Source of the DNA: Elmis aenea
Taxonomy: Eukaryota; Arthropoda; Insecta; Coleoptera; Elmidae
Assembly: GCA_947652605.1 (NCBI GenBank)
Contig: OX393576.1
Location: forward strand, 51,684,966-51,748,965
Direction: 5' to 3'
Length of the DNA: 64,000 nucleotides
Position 1 is the stretch's first letter. Each line of letters starts with the position of its first letter. The notes under the pieces were generated by a model, which saw nothing but the letters and a program-made list of their open reading frames with translations, did no database searches and was not told where the DNA came from. Made by a program: the position numbers and the translations under genes. This document shows positions 60,430 through 64,000 of this stretch, piece after piece.

Positions 60430-62490
60430 TAGTCTTACGACGCACAGGCAGGGGCCTCGCTTGCCCATGTTTAGGGGCGGTATCAGCTCTGGATTTGAGT
60501 AAATAAGTAAAATCAATGTCTTAAAAATTTTGTTGCTAACGAAAATGCAATTGTAACAATTTCCTTGTGCTTATTTTCCTAATCAGTGTCAATAATTATC
60601 AGCAATTTCATACTGAATGTCACCTAGATATGAAATAGTCACATACGGTTTATTTATCAACTTTCATAACGAATATTTAATTATTATAATTTTGTGTAGG
60701 TAACGGTAATAATCTACTTTCGAAGTTGCGCCCCAATATTATGGAAGTTACTTAACGTTATCTAATAACAAATTTTCTTGAGATTGGGAAGTCTAACAGC
60801 TTTAAATCAATAGATGGTATCACACGATCTATCATCACGCAATTTTATAAAATCAATATCATTAATTTGTTGGTACAGTTATCAAGTGAAAGCTGCAATA
60901 TATCTTGATGTTATAACATGTCAAACAAAATTATAAATAGTCATGTAAGTTTACGTGTAGTTATGGAAACTGTTCAGACGGAATTTTAAATACGTAACTG
61001 GTGGCTATAATATCAAATAAAATTGTTAAGGTAGTTTAAGGATATCCAAATTATAAAAAAAAAAATTAAATCGATTTTTCTCTACTACAACTAAATCGTA
61101 AGGCAATAATATATTTTGCTTATTTTGTGTTTTTACGATAAAAATAACTTAATTTAATAATACACAACAAAAACAAGTTTATCTTATATACAATTACAGT
61201 TTTACATAAGTAGGAAATTTCACTGTTCCCTTAAACATTAACTTCAAACAGCACTTAAATTTGATCGACATTTTCATTATCAGCAGAAAATATTTAATGA
61301 GGATGAATTTATTCATTAGCTTTATCGAACAAAACAAGGAAATATGTTGAATAGTGATATTTTTTCAAGGCTTACGATTGTGTTTCGTATTTGTGTGACA
61401 ACATTTTATTTAATGTTTAATAGTTTCGTAGCAAAACCCTAAATATTCATCAGGTTTTACCTTTACGCGAATCAAAACAATTGTCTAGAGGCGCCAGCAG
61501 AGCTCTTAAAAAAAAAACGAAATTATGAGTTTGAAAAAATATTAACAGATATAAAAAAGATCTATAAGTAATGACCTATTTTGAACAAGAAATCGACTTG
61601 AAAAAATGTATACCTAGTGGACTTTTTATTTTTGATGAAAAAATCAAGCATAGATATGTGTACAATTACTAAAAATTATTATTTTTTAAATACCTATATA
61701 TCAATCACAAAACATTACTTTAGCAGAACTGTTTAAAAACATTTGAGTGTGAAAAATTATTTAAAACATAATATTGACGGATCATATTTATGTAGTGAAT
61801 TAACAAATTATAGCAAGGTGAATTCCAAAAAATACTTTTTCATTAAATCTCCTACTCCTACAATACATAATTGAATATGCTCATTACTAAAATTGTTTAG
61901 AAACTGGTGTTCCAAATGTGTTTATTGCTGTGAGAATTTTTGCGACGTTGCCAGTATCGGCAGCAAGTTCAGAAAGAAGCTTTTAAAATTAAAACCTGCA
62001 GAAACGGTCAAAAATAAATTCAGGGCAGAAAAAAACTTTTAGGTATTCAATAAAGATGGATGTTTTTTTTTTTTAAATTGAACTTTTAATTCATTATAAA
62101 AAAATCATTGCCAGCGCGGAGCCGTAAGCAGTGCACACCCTGCCTGCACTTCCCTATTGCCAACTCTGACTTCTAGGTCTGGGAATAATATCTATAGAGC
62201 ATAAAATTGCATCTACAATCGATTTGGATTTCAAAACTTCGTCAAACAAAACCCGAAAAATTAGTTTACACAATTTTTGTATTTCAGATGTAAAAATTAA
62301 AAGTTCATCGTAATATTTTTAAAATAGGTATAAATATTTTTGAAAATTTACTCTCCTTAAAATGTTTTTGTTTGCTGCTCAACGTTTGGGTAAATTCCCA
62401 AAAGCCTATTACGCGACAATGTGTAGGGGCGCCTAGTTTTTTGGCCTAGGGGCGTCAGATACATCTTGCGCCGGTTCTGTTCATTAAATA
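60430..62490 (+). mobile_element. Decayed hAT element of the TTF/ZMYM1-like type (approximate borders)
   Basis: A GGGGCC/GGGGCGG-rich block at 60440-60485 and another at 62420-62480 (CCTAGGGGCGTCAG...GCGCCGGTTCTG) look like degraded ends of one element. A transposase tail lies between, at 61903-61986. Borders and target duplication could not be set. Confidence 0.45.
61903..61986 (+). pseudogene. hAT transposase C-terminal signature
   Basis: Frame TGVPNVFIAVRIFATLPVSA, then ASSERSF and a stop. The L-P-V-S-A-A-S-S-E-R-S-F block is the dimerisation signature of TTF-type/ZMYM1-like hAT transposases. The text after the stop still shows degraded similarity. Upstream codons carry stops. Confidence 0.7.
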
Positions 62491-62700
62491 ATTAAATATT
62501 TTATTTCCAATTACAATGCACTGGATCATTGTTTTTCAAAGACGTCTTGTAATTACCTAAACAAAACTTAAAAGGACTTACTTTAAATGATGTTTTACTT
62601 AAGAAGTCAATAATTGTATGGTTTAGGGTTTTTTCCCCGAAAAATCTACTCTCAAGTTTCACGAGTAAAATAAATCAATTTTGAAGAAATTTAGAATACA

Positions 62701-63405
62701 CAGGGTGTCGACATAGAAGGGTCACTATTGGGATCTCGTAAACAATTAGAGCTACATAGAAGTTGGAATAAAACAAATTGTTCCCCTTTCTGAGACCTAT
62801 TCAGTGATGTTTTAAAAAAGTTCCATGGTACGCTAAATAATAAACAAAATTCTAAATGGGCTTTTTTAAAGCGTCAATAACTCGGTTATGGTACAAAAAA
62901 AATTTGGGGAACCAATTGTAGTTTTTTAATGCACTAAAAATGAAAACATTCATTTGTTTCAATATTGTTTAAATTCATGGCACTCTATAGCTTCATAGTG
63001 ACTTTTTGATGAATTCTAGATATTTGTTTTGAGTCTAAATACCAAAATAAACACATTAAAGCTTATACTACTGAGAAAAAAAAGCTTTTTTATGAGATCA
63101 TAGCCAACTATGGTTTCCATTTAACAAAAAGCAAGTTTATCTAAGAATTTAAACAAAATTGAAACAACTCTTCCCCAAAAATATTTTTGTACTATTAAGT
63201 ATAACCGAGTTATTAACGATTTAAAAAAATGTCCATTTTGATTTTTTGTTATTATCTAGCTGGCCATGGAACTTTTCAAAATTATTAAAGCATCAAAGCA
63301 TCACAAAGATCTCAGAAAGGGGAACAATTTGTCTAATTTTAACTTCTTTGTAGCTCTTACCGTTTGCGAGATCCCAACAGCGGCCCTTCTATGTGGATCG
63401 CCCTG
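62701..63405. mobile_element. Palindromic MITE, about 705 bp, second copy of the 45-kb family
   Basis: The left end is CAGGGTGTCGACATAGAAGG; the complement of the right end is CAGGGCGATCCACATAGAAG. The arms share ATCTCG(T/C)AAAC, GAGACCTATTCAGTGATG and TTCCATGG with 45061-45775. An internal CATAGCCAACTATGGTTTCC recalls the terminal repeat of the 6000-8289 transposon. The left TA looks mutated to CA. Confidence 0.82.
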
Positions 63406-64000
63406 TATAATAAAATTACATTTTACAAAATTTTTAAGAACTTTTACTTATTTAATGTTTCCTAAGGATAAAAAGGTCGCGCGTAATAAAGTTTACACTA
63501 AAAATAAATAACAATTTATTGCATGTATAAAACGATCAATCGTTCCGTTTATTCACATATTTTTTAAGAGCACACGTTTTGTGTTGATGATGCAGCTTGA
63601 GACAACGGTAACTTTAACGCGAGGTTAAGCGAGTTGGATCGTATGCAATTTCAGACCGTGAAATAGCGTCCGACATAAGTTGGAATCTCGTTATTTAAAT
63701 CGGCACACCCAAAGTAGGTATGACATTCTCGAAACGCTCTGATTTTTACAAATTCGCATTCCTTTAAATTATGCGTATTATCAATAATTATGTTTCAATA
63801 TTATTGTGGCATTAAAGTAAACCGTCAATCTCACAGGTAATAAGTTTTACGCACTAATTTAAGTTTAAATAATACTTAAAACAAACCAAATATAGAAATA
63901 TACCTACTCTATAAAATTAAGTATTAAAATTAGGTCTGCTAATTTTTGTTTAAAAAAATTTGCGCTCTTCAATTATTTTTATTTTGTTTTAAAATATCGG
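63406..64000. other. No gene seen
   Basis: AT-rich with a slightly GC-richer stretch at 63600-63700 and no supported exon. Confidence 0.4.

Noticed and set aside
1..64000. CRISPR array or bacterial operon structure
   Set aside because: Spliced genes and eukaryotic transposons show nuclear eukaryotic DNA; the regular repeats at 39.4-39.8 kb have no constant repeat with unique spacers.

Overview
This window looks like nuclear DNA from an insect. It is AT-rich, carries spliced genes, and is dense with TA-flanked CAGGGTG-type inverted-repeat elements, hAT and pogo relics and decayed non-LTR reverse transcriptases. A 54-nt intron in the first gene also fits an insect. A beetle or similar species is my guess only; nothing here fixes the order.

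Layout. 1-5.4 kb holds two ordinary housekeeping genes on the + strand: a four-exon NOL9/Grc3 polynucleotide kinase (rRNA processing) and a two-exon RMI1 (BLM-TOP3A dissolvasome subunit). 5.8-9.45 kb is a nested transposon block: a 2.29-kb Tc1/mariner-superfamily element with an open transposase frame and about 483-bp inverted repeats, a TTAA-flanked piggyBac-like non-autonomous element, and a hAT relic. From 10.7 to 36.1 kb runs the 3' part of a minus-strand gene, seen as three splice-compatible exons (35950-36132, 13900-14029, 10692-10870). One of its introns is about 22 kb long. The encoded C-terminal 163 residues contain an RVxF-like PP1-docking motif. Its 5' exons were not found; they may lie further right or outside the window.

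36-64 kb has no host gene I can support and is either more of that gene's 5' intron or intergenic DNA. It holds hAT MITEs with perfect 8-bp target duplications, a foldback element built from degenerate 16-bp tandem units inserted in a reverse-transcriptase relic, a pogo-like element with its catalytic core deleted, several large palindromic MITEs, and hammerhead-ribozyme-like motifs.

The most unusual signals are the foldback element at 39368-39845, the hammerhead-like motif family (best copy 16291-16338, minus strand), the open DD40D-type transposon at 6000-8289, and the two hAT MITEs whose ends are made of GGAGTC or GGAGC repeats. All comparisons were made by eye, without folding or database searches.
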